Shown one piece after another: positions 45,633-57,180 of a stretch of 64,000 nucleotides of DNA. The first letter of the stretch is position 1, and each line of letters starts with the position of its first letter. The DNA comes from Molanna angustata (Eukaryota; Arthropoda; Insecta; Trichoptera; Molannidae): the NCBI GenBank assembly GCA_963576475.1, contig OY754970.1, forward strand, positions 37,289,447 to 37,353,446. The letters run 5' to 3'. A model generated the notes under the pieces. It was not told where the DNA came from, ran no database searches, and was given only the letters and a program-made list of their open reading frames with translations. A program made the translations under genes and the position numbers.

Positions 45633-46867
45633 CTGTCGACAAAAAGAAAAACTTCTTGAGAAAATTTTCTTATGTTTGGAAAGTGAAATTCAACACCGAT
45701 CAGAGATGGCGCTGCATGCTTTCAATTTAACGCAGATCGCAGGTACGTGGACATATTTAACAGTTACTCGGAAAACCAGTGAAAATGTTTAACAAGATTC
45801 TTGAAAGAAATAATAACTTCAATTCTAAGTGCAGTTAGAATATTTATTTATTTATTTGCATTAGTAAACAGTCATGTTAACAATTACAATACACAAACGA
45901 TTTACAGAAATGAGACCAATTACATACTAATCACAAAATGTACAGAAAAATGACAAAAAATAGAATAAAAAAAATTAAAATTATGTGAAGGATGTGGATA
46001 ATTATAAGTAAACATATTTATTCAACTATCGTTGTTATCGTTGTCACATAAAACGCTGACTTTAAAATTGTTAGATATTCTGTGCAATTTATTTACATTT
46101 TTTTTAATACAATGTCTTTCTTTGTAAATAGACTGATTAATTTATTAATTATTGTCGTTTCAAGACGTCAAATATGTACGTAAAAAAACAAATAATTGAA
46201 CCTCCTATCTAATAATAATAAAAAAAAATAATCCAGTCTGTGAGTAGGGGGTGCAATACACAAAGAAAATGAGAAGAAAAAAAATAACAAATGAGTTTAT
46301 ATAAATGATATAATTATCGTCTTTGATAATAAATGGCCAATTTAGTATCGAGAAAATGTAATTTATAATGATGACCAAAGTAGTCATGGTCTTGAATCTT
46401 AGGTTTTGGATTTGGTCTTGATGTTTATGATTCCAACTTTTATTAAATAATTTATTACCTATTGAAAATTGAAATATATATCAATTTAATGATAATAATA
46501 ATAATAATGTATTTGCTTTAAAAAAATACATACAAGAACTCAAATTTTACATAAATATTAATTTCAAAGTAGGTACACATTTGAACAAACGTTATCTAAC
46601 TACAATTTATGATAAACTTTTCCACGGTACATAATATTTTATACACATCGATAGGTACAAGTAGGTTAACAAGCCAAAAATGAAATAATATTTATGGCGC
46701 AGTGTAGGGGTGACATCTGTGCGAGACACCGTCACCTCATTTATAAGGACTGTTGCTTTCATTGTTTACAATTAAACCAATTTCTCAAATAGGTGGCGTT
46801 ACAAAAACGTTTCTTCGTTACTTCATAGATGGCAATAGTATAATTGATAAGGGAACTCAATAAGAAG
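45633..46867. other. Intron/upstream DNA of the DCX gene; possible LINE tail
   Basis: 45840-45870 reads as a reversed (TAAA)n retroelement tail (ATATTTATTTATTTATTTGC). 46230-46250 has GAGTAGGGGGTGCAA, also at 26457. 46370-46430 has GGTCTTGAATCTTAGG-like words. No exon found. Confidence 0.4.
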
Positions 46868-46990
46868 TTGATCACGTAAACCAGCCGGTGACAGGTCGTA
46901 AGCCCTGTAGGTGCCTCGAGTTCCTGGTTCTTCTACAATATTCCAACTTCGTCTCTATTGAGATGTTTAAAAAAAAGTTTGTCAATAAAA
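46868..46990 (+). mobile_element. S3 element, first of a tandem pair
   Basis: TTGATCACGTAAACCAGCCG, GACAGGTCGTAAGCCCTG, AACTTCGTCTCTATTGAGAT. The upstream 46790-46867 (TTCGTTACTTCATAGATGGC, GGGAACTCAATAAGAAG) also matches DNA beyond the S3 copy at 61995-62125, so the full element is longer. Confidence 0.65.
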
Positions 46991-47010
46991 ATATCATTTT
47001 TATTGATATT

Positions 47011-47170
47011 GAAGAAGGCATAATTGGTGAACGTTGCGCAAGCGCATAAAGTGATCATAAACCAGCCAATGACAGTTCGTTAGCCCTGTAGGTGTCTTGA
47101 GTTCCTGGTTCTTCTATAATATCCCAACTTCGTCTCTATTAAGATATTAAAAGTTTATCAGTAAAAATAA
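47011..47170 (+). mobile_element. S3 element, second of a tandem pair
   Basis: GGTGAACGTTGCGCAAGCGC, GATCATAAACCAGCCAATG, TAGCCCTGTAGGTGTCTTG, AACTTCGTCTCTATTAAGAT. Period to the previous copy about 165 bp. Confidence 0.7.
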
Positions 47171-47752
47171 TATATTCAGTGATGGTTTTGAAGGTCTAGT
47201 AGGAGCCATGTGATATTTGAAATTGTGACAAATGTATGTATATTACAATTTTGAACCATATCGCATGGTTCATACTATATAGACCCCAAATATTACCCTA
47301 CTTATACCAAGACTCAAGCCCATCGCTTGTGACTATTAAAAAGCTATCAATATGACGTAACCAAAATGCATGGATTTGGATAAGTATTCGCGTATCAGAA
47401 GTTTCTCCACCTCCATTCCAGTATATATGTACCTAAGTTACTACTCCACAAAAATAATGACAACTCATGGTACCAACATTACTAAATCAAAATTATATAG
47501 GTAGGTACAATATTTGCATAGTGTTGAGTCAACGTATCAATTTCATTTTATAACGTCACGCTAACGTTGATGACATCACAAATATAATGGAAATATTAAA
47601 TCGAGACCGATAAAACGGCCTTTTAAACTTTATTATTCTAATTTATGATTTTTTCAACTTCTTGCTATGACTGTTCTCTTCAAACGATATTTCAAGCATA
47701 GGTAGGTATGAGTATATATTATGTAAATATATATTACAAAATCTTCATTCAT

Positions 47753-48045
47753 ACCATCACGGCATATCCCACAGCGTGGAGTAACCAGCTATAGATGTGC
47801 GGGTGTGTATTATCTTATAAAATGAGGCACGACACATTATTGTATACCCACACACCAGTCTCGTCCCACCTATAAATGCGCAACATTCAGAATGATTGGT
47901 GAACCTCATTGTTAAACTATGTGCGATGTTATTGTCCCTGTTGTATTTTCGATTACCAGGTTCTTACAAGACACCCGAAACCAGTAGAAGGTAATTAAAA
48001 GAGTGGAAGCACTATTCGACTCCGGTGCCTCACAGTGTAAATTAA
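47753..48045 (-). mobile_element. LINE family B 3' end, extended copy
   Basis: CATACCATCACGGCATATCC, AGCGTGGAGTAACCAGC, GCGGGTGTGTATTA then CTCCGGTGCCTCACAG, the same order as 3600-3745 with a roughly 150-bp internal segment (47810-47970). Minus-strand sense by comparison with 24862-25320. Confidence 0.55.
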
Positions 48046-48084
48046 TAAATAAGCTTTTATGTGATATTTATTTGTTGTTTTTGT

Positions 48085-48260
48085 AGTGTTACAGATAACT
48101 GGAATAATTGTAATTGCAGTTGGAGAAATCATCGACATAATAGACCGTATTGCTGGGCTGAAATGGCAATGGACAGGACATGTTGCAAGAGAAGAAACAG
48201 AGAAATGGACACCCAGATCTCTGAGGTGCAGACAGTGGGATCTAAAATTAATGTTCCTGT
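48085..48260 (+). mobile_element. LINE C-terminal RT fragment
   Basis: Plus frame IIDIIDRIAGLKWQWTGHVA then REETEKWTPRSLRCRQW: the I..LKWxWxGH(I/V)AR block of a LINE C-terminal domain. About 55 codons, no RT palm. Confidence 0.65.
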
Positions 48261-48296
48261 CATTTTAATTTTATCACTGAGGCTTTGTGACTAACT

Positions 48297-48400
48297 TCTT
48301 CTTCTTCTTTTTAGCTTATTGTGGCATTTCACCCAATCATCAGGATGATTTCAGTCAGTATAAAAATGTTATTAAATTACTTTGAGACTTGAGGTTATTG
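48297..48400 (-). mobile_element. LINE 3' scrap with (GAA)n tail
   Basis: Minus strand CTGATGATTGGGTGAAATGC, CACAATAAGCTAAAAAGAAG and AAGAAGAAG: a GAA-tailed retroelement end, short. Confidence 0.35.
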
Positions 48401-48530
48401 TATTATATATTGAATCCATTAAGGCAAAGAAATTTTACTATGTGGACAGAGATGCGACATATTTATTGATAGTGGAGTAGGTATTAAGTGTATAATGCAA
48501 ATTAATCTGTGATTCTGACCACCTTATTAG

Positions 48531-48742
48531 TCGGCCTTCGTGGCTCAGTTGGTTAAGTATCTGACTTCTGATCCAAAGGTCCCGGGTTCGATTCCCGGTG
48601 AAGACACGGTTTTCAATTGCGTTTTCAGTCTGGATCTGTGAGACGATTAATATCGCAAGTCTCCAGAATGTGGCAACTTGTTTTTGGGTGCGTGTTAAAT
48701 TAATATTTGACATAGTACCTATTAGTTGCCCGAGAAGCAATA
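48531..48742 (+). mobile_element. SINE S1, nearly complete
   Basis: TCGGCCTTCGTGGCTCAGTT, loop GACTTCTGATCCAAAGG (TCT at the anticodon position, like tRNA-Arg), B box GGTTCGATTCC, then the S1 body and GCCCGAGAAGCAATAT. Confidence 0.9.
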
Positions 48743-49147
48743 TAAAAATAATATAAGAATAATTAAATTTAGGGGCGTCTCCATTTTATTCATTCCTCCA
48801 AGCTTTACAAATATAAATAAAAATTGTGGAAATAAACGTAGACAGAAATATGCATTATGTACTATTAGAAATAAGTCTTTCATATGATATAAGGGAGAGT
48901 TCATTCAACCTTTAAATTTAACGAGACTATCGAACCAGTTGCTAAAATTTCCCTTTTACGTGACCCTATTTTTTCCAGCGTTACTACCTACTACCTACCA
49001 AACCTACCAATAGATAATATACATTATACATAATATTGGTAGACACAAATGCGTGTTACGATAGGAAAGTAAGGCAATCAGAAAATCTGGTGTACCTATG
49101 ACTTGAGGTAGAGATTTCCACAGTTAAATTATTGAACATTTTTATAT

Positions 49148-49357
49148 AATAATAATAATGAACACTTCCTTCCATCCTGCGCAAGTGGCAAGTTTATTGC
49201 CGGATTTTTTTGTTTCTTCCAACTAACCACTGTTTTGCAGCCTAGAGAAGCAATATTTGCATGAGAAATAAATTTAAATAGATTTCTCCTCTGCTCTCAG
49301 GACGCCCGCACAGAAACCGAACGGCATACCAACTGTGCCACGGCGCGCGGCGGTCGG
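49148..49357 (-). mobile_element. SINE S4, with tRNA-like head
   Basis: Minus strand head CCGCGCGCCGTGGCACAGTT, GTTCGGTTTCTGTGCGGGCG, then GAGGAGAAATCTATTTAAAT, GTTAGTTGGAAGAAAC and a (TTATTA)n end. The B box is partly lost compared with 58041-58250. Confidence 0.8.
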
Positions 49358-49789
49358 TAAATATTTAAAAATTACACAAATATTTAAAAATAACATTTTT
49401 CTTAATCATTGGCTCCCAAACTTTTTTCTCGTAGACCACTTTTCAAATTTTACTGTTTCGGTGAACCCGATTCGGTGCTGCTATATTTCTACCATATTCC
49501 CAAAAAATGTGAAGATTAGATCTAACGATGGAAATTTGCGTCGCGGTTAAGTTCCAACCCCTTAATTCGGAGTAAAAAAAGAAAATTAAGTGAAGTTTAA
49601 AAAAACAATTAAATTCTAAACTCCACCTCCACTTACAACTTGTGAACCATCATTTTTATTTCACACCAACGTAGACCACCGTCGAGTCTCCCGTGGATGC
49701 CTGGGAGGTCCACCTGGACCACTTTGGGAATCACCGTTTTAAATAAAAAATAAAATATTCTTTACTTGTTTCTATGTATCTATTTTTAC

Positions 49790-49930
49790 ACTCCAATACT
49801 ATGGTATAATGGAGAGTCATAATTTTCAATTTCTCAGCGGGTATCATGTAGAGAGTGCATATTCTGAGTTTCGTCTTGATCTGTTTGTACACTGTATCCG
49901 TTTTATGTTCTCTCTACAACAATTTTCGTA
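49790..49930 (-). mobile_element. Family F 3' half
   Basis: TATGGTATAATGGAGAGTCA, CAGCGGGTATCATGTAGAGA and CTGAGTTTCGTCTTGAT are the reverse complement of the end of 41617-42208. Confidence 0.5.
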
Positions 49931-50114
49931 CAACTTTTGTTCAACAAATGAACTGTCAGCAAATGTATATATTTGTTAGCAAATATTTATTTTTATTTAT
50001 TAACGATAAATAGTGACATAATAGGTACATAAAACGGAGTTAAGTAATTATCAGAACATCAAAATAAATTTGATAATTTAATGATTATTATTATTTTTTT
50101 TTAATTTAATTATT

Positions 50115-50220
50115 ATCCGGGATGGAAACACTGGTTAGTTGGAAGAAATTCCCATACGGCAATAAACTCGCCACTTGCGCAGGGTGCAAGGAAGTATTTA
50201 TGGTTATTGTTATTATTATA
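50115..50220 (+). mobile_element. SINE S4 tail
   Basis: CACTGGTTAGTTGGAAGAAA, GGCAATAAACTCGCCACTTG, AGGGTGCAAGGAAGTATT then TTATTATT; head absent. Confidence 0.7.
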
Positions 50221-50319
50221 TAATTATGTACAATAATTTAATTATGGAAATCTTTCAATTTTTTTTTTTATTTTAAATTTCTTTTTCATTATTCTATGCT
50301 GTATTCTTATAATTATCTT

Positions 50320-50625
50320 CTGCGACCAGTAGGTGCTAAACGCTGGGTGCTTAATTGGAACGATCAAAATGCGGTGTTGGTCTTTGAACGGATGGTGTTG
50401 AGAAAAATCTTTGGGCCTCTTTGTCATAGTGGACTATGAAGGATAAGATATAACTATGAGCTGGAGATCCATTTCAGTGATCCTAACTTAATTATGGATA
50501 AAGGAGGAAGGACGGACCCCAAAGAAGATTATCGACATACGACCGGAGGAGAGACGAGGGGTGGGGAGACCCAATCTGAAGTAGATGGACGGCATGCAGG
50601 AGGATTTAATGAGGATTGGCGTATG
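50320..50625 (+). mobile_element. Degenerate LINE family A fragment
   Basis: VLVFERMVLRKIFGPLCHSG, then RIRYNYELEIHFSDPN, and frame-shifted PKKIIDIRPEERRG / GRPNLKWMDGMQED. Same order as 17988-18569; missing the RWxGH block and broken by shifts. Confidence 0.65.
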
Positions 50626-50854
50626 ATTACAAATTATAAAAAACACTTATAAAATGAAACACAGTTAAATTCAATAATAAGTACCTATTTAATCGTCTAA
50701 ACCCTAAGCGCTTTCACCAGTCTTAGGTGGCATCCCTAGCAACAGTATAAATTGTGCTTCTGTTTTTGTGTTTTTACAATTTTTAGGTACTTACATTCAA
50801 TTTTAATTCAATCTTTATGATTTTTTATACACAATTGCTTCCGATGAAAGTATA

Positions 50855-50900
50855 TAAAAATGGGTTGTGCCCAATATTACACTCTTTACTATACTCGTAC
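50855..50900 (+). mobile_element. Family F 5' end remnant
   Basis: ATGGGTTGTGCCCAATATTA then ACTCTTTACTATAC parallels CGAGTGGGTTGTGGCCAACA..ACTCTCCACTAC at 41617. Confidence 0.35.
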
Positions 50901-51819
50901 TTATATTAAATCTAATTTCAACCACTTTCCAAAGTACGTTATTAGAAACAAAAGGGACAGGAAGAACTGAAAGGAAGGAACGGAGGAAACTGATTTTTTA
51001 AAACATATATGTTCATTTTTATGTATATTGTATTGGATATTTTTACTCACATTAAATTTATTATAACTATGTTCTTATCTATGTATATGTCATTGCTGAA
51101 AGGACCTTGCATGAATGAATTAGAAACACGACAATCCGTGAAGTATGTGCGGTCTAAGATGTGGTCAGATGGGGGTAGGGTTGGTTTGAATAGGAAAAAA
51201 ATAAAGTATTTGGAAGAAAAAAAAGTATTTTTCAAATTTTATTGCCTTAAAAATATATTTTTGTATGCTTTTAGCAAAGTCATGCTAATTTTTTTTTTTG
51301 CCATCTTTAAATGTTTCAAAGCTTGTTTGACAATCAAAATTTAAATTAAATAAGTAAACGATTTTTTTTAATCAAATTTATTGACGTTCTATTTCTCTCT
51401 TCTTGCCACTTTAGATTCATTACTAAAAAAAATATTTCAGTGAAAGCTGAAGTGGCGGGAACAGACAGTAAATAAGAATTTTTTTTTACATTTGGTAAGC
51501 TATCAAATGCATTTTTAAGTACCTATATATTACCATTTATCAGCTGTACTTTTCTCTGAAAATTCTTTATCATCATTAGTGATTTTTCTATTTATTTATT
51601 TTATTTTTTATTTGTTTAGAATGCATCTCTTTAAGTCTTATTGACTCGGAATATAAATCGTCCATCTTAATATTTATTCTGTCTTGTAATTTGACCTCTG
51701 TAATTAAAAACTCAACAAAAAAAGATTGAAAATAAAGTATCTTTACAAACTTTATTTATATGCAAAAGTATAAAGTATATTTACCAAAAATAAAGTAGGA
51801 TACATTTTTATAAAGTATG
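50901..51819. other. AT-rich DNA, no gene seen
   Basis: A 111-codon frame (51009-51344) is dominated by AT codons and shows no domain. Confidence 0.5.
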
Positions 51820-52062
51820 GTTGGCAACCTTAGATGGGGGAGACAGCATCGACGATACTGGTATCAACATGTGCAGAGGATGAGTCATACGAGAATCCCA
51901 CACATAGCTCTACAACTCTACACCAAGTACTAAACTTACAGCGTCAACCAGGAAGATCCACGAAACGATGGTGAGACAGATGGAGCTCAGCATCTCATGA
52001 TCTGTTATCATCCTGTGATAACAGACTATTGAGACTAAGTAAATCAAGAAGAAGAAGATATA
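51820..52062 (+). mobile_element. LINE family C C-terminal fragment with (GAA)n tail
   Basis: RWGRQHRRYWYQHVQRMSHT, RIPHIALQLYTK then (shifted) RQPGRSTKRW and DRWSSAS, ending AAGAAGAAGAAG. Same domain end as 26500-26802. Confidence 0.65.
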
Positions 52063-52384
52063 AATAGTTCAAAAATTACAAAAACGATTTTCTTGATGAG
52101 TTATCTTACTGCTTCACATTAACCTTCCCCAGCAACGTCGGGTGTAAAAAACTAGTAATAAATAGATGGATTTACTCACACTTACATCAACGAAATTATA
52201 TATACTGCCATCTACCAAATCACACATGAACTAAATGTATACTTAATTTCAAAGGTTTGAATCCAAAACTATCAAACATAATGTACTTCATTTCAAGGGA
52301 ATACGACTGCCAGATATAGTAACATATATAAAAGCTATTTTTTTTCTGTAAAGGTTAATATGACTATAACAGCTTGACTATAGA

Positions 52385-52740
52385 AGAGTCTAGGTCCTTA
52401 TATTACGTCGTCTATCTCACTAAACATTTTCAGGAAAAAGCTAAAGCAAAAATATTTATCTGACAATAGCTGATTACATCTTCCTCTCCTCTTCCTTTCC
52501 TTATCCTTTAGTTTTCCTATCATTGCTATGAATTGTTCTTATACACTAATTTCTTTGTTTTTTTTACTTTTCTTCTGCTATCTTTGTTTATTTTTGTAAT
52601 TTGATTAACTTATTGCCATAGTACACACCGTTTTGTATATTTATCATTAACTCTGGTTGGTTGGAAAAATTTCCATTAGGCAATAAACACGCCAGTGTAC
52701 TAATTATGTGTACAGAAAGATTCAAATTAATAAATAGGTA
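52385..52740 (+). mobile_element. LINE E 3' end, degenerate
   Basis: ATTACGTCGTCTATCTCACT, TTTTCAGGAAAAAGCTAAAG, TCCTCTCCTC, TGGTTGGTTGGAAAAATTTC and CACGCCAGTGTAC parallel 42700-43080. Coding frame decayed. Confidence 0.6.
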
Positions 52741-53929
52741 ACGACGATTTAATGATAATATGTACCCTGATTAGTAATGGCTTTTGGAGATAACAGTCTT
52801 GAAAGTTTAAAAAAGCAGGCTCTATACTATGACGTTAGTTTAGCGGTCAAGGGCTCTTGGTCTACATCTTATATTTTTTAACAATTTAAACCAATTTTAT
52901 CAAAACAATTTCCATTCAATTTTCATTTCCAATACACATCAAAATCATTAAAAATTAACTACAAATGTATCAAAATGTTACAAAGAAATTTCGTCCAAAT
53001 TAATTAGCTTTATTTTATGATCTATTAGATATAAATAATTAAAATTATGTTAATTAATTTACATTTCATAATATGTATAGAGTTAATTGTTTCACCGCAT
53101 AAACTGTATTCAAAAAATCATTAGCAAACGAGCGGTAGTAATTTGCTTTCTTTCATCCCCTTTGAATGACCTCATTCCATACCTTGAATGTTTCACAGCG
53201 TTTTCATATAAAAATACTTGCCACAGAGGTGTAAAAACTTATTTAGAAAACCAGCAACATCTAGAAAATCAGCAAACGATCTCGAAATTAATATTTGAAG
53301 CATCCTTGACACTCACAGAATCACTAACACTTTCACACTTCGGTTGAAAATTAAAAAAAATGTGAATTTTGTTTCGTACTTTGCGTTATTTGTAGTAATA
53401 CGATATTAGGTATCATGTTAACTTTTTTAGTGAATCCTAATATTGCACCGCTTCTGAAATCTTGGACTGCATCAAGGAGAAACAATGACTGGTGAATATT
53501 TTGATAAATACATTTTTTTCAACTCACACATTTTCACATACTTCAGTTTTTATGATGTGCATCTTAAATATGTAAAATATTTTATATACAAAAAATAGAT
53601 ACTCCTACAGCTAATATGCCTATAAATTGATTTAAATTATGCTTGAAGTGTCCTTATCTGTTATAAAAATATGTATAATTAAATAAATATTGTAGTGATT
53701 TTTGGTTCAATTCCATATGGTCTACAGTTTTATGCTGTGATTCCAATTTGGATTTGTGTGATGTTTTGACTTGTGGAGAACCCAATATATGTGACAACTT
53801 GTTATTTTGTGCAAATTGTAATATTATATTGTATCTATTTGCTGATTTTTTACAAAACATATATTAATAAAATAAATATTAATACATTTTAAATATATTT
53901 ATTATACTGAAAGATAACACCTGGAAGGA
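52741..53929. other. No gene; possible diverged S1
   Basis: 53725-53830 (TTGGATTTGTGTGATG, GACAACTTGTTATTTTGTGC) may be a strongly diverged S1 body. Otherwise nothing recognised. Confidence 0.4.
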
Positions 53930-54930
53930 ATTAATTGCCTCAGCTGAATCAGATATAAGTGTTTTAAAGTCTTGGTTCGATTGTAATGTACTTTCATTGG
54001 ATACAGATAAAACGTGTATTATCCTATTTGCACTAAATGATAAATACATCCCAGAAGACCTTAATATTAAAATTCATATTGACAATTCCTGTTTCAATAA
54101 CTCCATATCTTGTAACTCAGCGTGTATTAAATTATCAACTAAAAATAACATCAGATACACAGGCATTATTATTGAAAGCAGTATGAAATGGAAATTGCAT
54201 AAAACTACTACTATTGAACTTTTATTTTTCTGAGACTTAGAAATGTGCTTCAAACAAACTTGCTTAAAACAATATATTTTTCATTATTTCAATCCATCTT
54301 ACAATATGGCATTATATGTTGGGGGGGAGCTTTTAAAACCACTTTAGTGCCTTTAGAAGTTTTTCAAAGAATCATTATTAAAATTATATTAAAAAAGAGA
54401 TTTAATTATCCAACTATTAATGTATTTCAAGAATTTAAAGTTTCAACTGTTGAAAATATTTACAAAAAAATCACATTGTTCCAAATTCATAAAGATATTC
54501 TTACAAATTCAAACCAATTGTCATTTTCTATAAGCAGCAGAATAAATTCACAAGGATGTATTACCATTCCTCTTTTACGTACAACTGCCTCACAACATTT
54601 CTATAAGTTTAATGAACTCCCTTTGAGTCTTAGACTCGAAAAAAATTATAATATATTTAAAAATAAAATTAAAAAATTGTACTGATTTATTTATTTATTT
54701 TTTGTTCTTTCATTCTTGTTTGTGTAGCTTCATATTTGTTAGTAGATGTACAATGTTTTGGCAAATGTAACAATATTAAATAGATACTTCCCTCTTTTAA
54801 CACGAGATTTTATCTCAATTAAAGAGGGTAATTATGAATTATGTGATGGAAATTGTATACCTTTTTAAATTAAGATTTATATGTGAACCTTGTATTGTTT
54901 TTGTTAATAAATAAAAAAAAATTAAAATGT
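53930..54930 (+). mobile_element. LINE family D: RT C-terminal coding region and 3' UTR
   Basis: From about 53930 a frame reads LIASAESDISVLKSWFDCN, LSLDTDKTCIILFA and YTGIIIESSMKWK (the KT.yi.F and YLG region after the RT palm). A shift near 54240 leads to a second frame (54245-54685) with LQYGIICWGGAF, LEVFQRIIIKIIL, and the end NELPLSLRLEKNYNIFKNKI, typical of the C-terminus of CR1/jockey-like LINEs. The 3' UTR has the 54790-54828 hairpin and an A-rich tail. RT catalytic motifs are upstream and missing. Confidence 0.75.
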
Positions 54931-54989
54931 GCCCTATATCAAATAATTCGCCACTAAATAAAGCGTTGGCTTTATAAATGTCACCTAAA

Positions 54990-55160
54990 CAAACTACAAT
55001 AATTTCTTCTTCTTCTTTGTTTTTATCCCGTCTTAGTCGGGGTCAGCTCTCCCGGTACGTAATCGCCAGAACACTGCCCTGTGTCGTCAAGGTATCGATG
55101 CTGTCCCTCTGAAGTTCTTTTTGAATGCTAGACCACTAAGCGGCCGGCGCACCGCTCCCC
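54990..55160 (-). mobile_element. LINE 3' end with (GAA)n tail
   Basis: Minus strand DDTGQCSGDYVPGELTPTKT then stop, AAAACAAAGAAGAAGAAGAA. GEL.PTKTG is a common ending of insect LINE remnants. Confidence 0.5.
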
Positions 55161-55169
55161 CTTTTTTTT

Positions 55170-55332
55170 TAAAATAATGAATATGTCCTTGTAATAAGTA
55201 CATATACATCCTCATACATTCCCTAAATTAAGCATATACTTGTACATGTAGGTGAACGAAATCAATCGTGGCAGGATTCGAACTCGCGACCACTGGATTA
55301 CTAACCCAGCGCGCTACCGCTCAGCCACGGGA
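55170..55332 (-). mobile_element. SINE S2, full
   Basis: Minus strand CCGTGGCTGAGCGGTAGCGC, GGGTTAGTAATCC, B box GAGTTCGAATCCTG, CGATTTCGTTCACCTACATG, TATTACAAGGACATATTCAT plus A/T run. Confidence 0.85.
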
Positions 55333-55334
55333 CT

Positions 55335-55960
55335 CTATCAAATGCTTTTTCCAGGTCAATAAAGAGTAGATGAAGATTTTTGCGATTTGCACGATGTTAT
55401 TCCATCAGTTTTCTTGTCGCCTGTATGGCATCTATAGTAGATTTGATTTAGTAAAACCAAACTGATTTTCCGTTGTATTCGGTATTTTGCATATTCTGTC
55501 ATTTAAAAATGGGTACAGTCACCAAAGTATCTAAGACATTTTCTGTCAACAAGAATGTAGTCTATTTGTATGCAATTGTTAGAGCTTTTGAATGATATCA
55601 AGTGTTCTGGCTTTTTTTGAAAAAAGCTATTTATATAGCTAAGTTATATGTAGAAGCAAAACTTAGTATATTTTCCCCTTGCTTATTTAATGTTCTAAAA
55701 CTGAAACCCCCATATATGTACTTCTTTATATAAGATGTTTTCTGTGCCTACATGTCCATTAAGGTCCCCACCTATGTATTTGCTTTTTGCTTGAAGTATT
55801 TCTTGCACGAGATCATCAAAATATTTCCACTCAGTTTTAATCTCAAAATTAATATTGATAATTTTTAACTTCTATTTATATGTGGAAAACTTGTTTAATG
55901 CTTTATAAGTCATCCGTTTTATCAGTTTATCGTCGAGACATCACAAAAGTCATTGATATT
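55335..55960 (-). mobile_element. Degenerate LINE endonuclease-to-RT segment
   Basis: Minus strand, 5' to 3': EWKYFDDLVQEILQAKSKYI then GGDLNGHVG (the GDxNxHVG motif of AP-like endonucleases), later RTLDIIQKL and QLHTNRLHSC. Then ENQFGF and a decayed RT motif A region (IYSLLTWKKHL near 55340). The only endonuclease-domain relic in the window. Many stops. Confidence 0.65.
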
Positions 55961-56469
55961 TTAAGCCATGAATTATTTTTTTCAGTTTTGTATTTCTAGC
56001 AGAGAAAAAAAATTTATAAAAAACACATAACTATGTTTCTTTGAAATACGACATAAGGTTTATATATTGTAAGCATAAAAATATGTAAATAATAAGTTGT
56101 GAGATATTTGTTATATATGAAATATATGTATTTCAACCCCTTAACCTACATATTTAGCCACACATGAAAGAAATAACTTATCCCATGCTCTTTATTCTAA
56201 ACATTTAATAATGTAAACGAAGCATTTTGTAAATTACTTAGTAACAGAATCGAATTAGGTTAGAAACACAAACATTATAAAATACAATCATAAAATAGAA
56301 ACACAATAAAATAAAAACTGTTCTGAAGTAGCTAACTCTCAGGTTTATTATAAATAATGAGTTTTTTTTAATATTTGTAATATACAATAGAAATATACAT
56401 CATAAAAATGCATTCAGGACCCAGACCCACGTTTTAAGAAGGTAGAAACACAGAATTTGGAACATCGTT

Positions 56470-56990
56470 AGTCAGTCTGCTGTGTTAATAAAAGAGTTCG
56501 AGAAATGACTGGTTCGTTTACATATATATGTGTAAATATATATTAGTAAAAGTCTATCAAGTCTTGGTCTTGCGAGTGTATCCAAGACTGAGTGAAAGAC
56601 CAAAGCCAAGGGGTGCAATACCGAGACCAGACATTGCAAGACCTGTAAGTTTTGCAAGACTTAATGAATAAATTTTGTGTTCTTTAAATAACCAAGAAAT
56701 GACGCAGCCAATGGCGGAGAGAAACATATGTCAATGCCAAACAAAAAATCAAATCAAAAATTACAAAATATGCAATTAAGTACGTACCTACTATAGACAT
56801 TATACTGTGATTTGGTGTTTCTGTCATATTTCATTGTAATTACTGAATTTAAGAGAAAGAAAATATAAAAGTCTCAAGACCTTCAAGACTTACAAGACGA
56901 AGACCAAAACTTTGCAACACTATCGAGTATGCAAGACAACACCTGTAAATGCCACCACGGTCATGGTCTTGTATTTTCTCATCACTAATC
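56470..56990. repeat. CAAGAC-word-rich stretch
   Basis: Words such as TTGCAAGACC, CAAGACTTACAAGACG and GGTCTTGCG recur on both strands at 56550-56665 and 56875-56965. No clean period. Confidence 0.4.
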
Positions 56991-57009
56991 TATAAAAGTT
57001 ACAAAATAC

Positions 57010-57180
57010 CGACCGTAGACTACCGTCTATGGTCTAGTGATTGCAATCCATCAGTCAATGATGGGTCGTCAATCAGACATAAAGCACGCCTTTGTACAGC
57101 ATCGAGGGTATTCAGTAGGTAGATATTGGAGGACGCCACTCCAGAGATGACTTACATCTTTAATAATTGGGCGTATTTGC
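57010..57180 (-). mobile_element. LINE RT thumb fragment
   Basis: Minus strand reads SSNIYLLNTLDAVQRRALC then LIDDPSLTDGLQSLDHRR, matching the LDxVQ+RA.R.I.D..L...L..L.HRR block after the RT of jockey/CR1-like LINEs. Confidence 0.65.

Noticed and set aside
45346..45792. 148-codon plus-strand frame and a 95-codon minus-strand frame over the GC-rich DCX exon
   Set aside because: GC-rich DNA lacks stops in all frames; only the frame reading into the DCX domain has splice support.
51009..51344. 111-codon plus-strand frame
   Set aside because: Low-complexity AT-codon composition (Ile, Phe, Lys), no domain.
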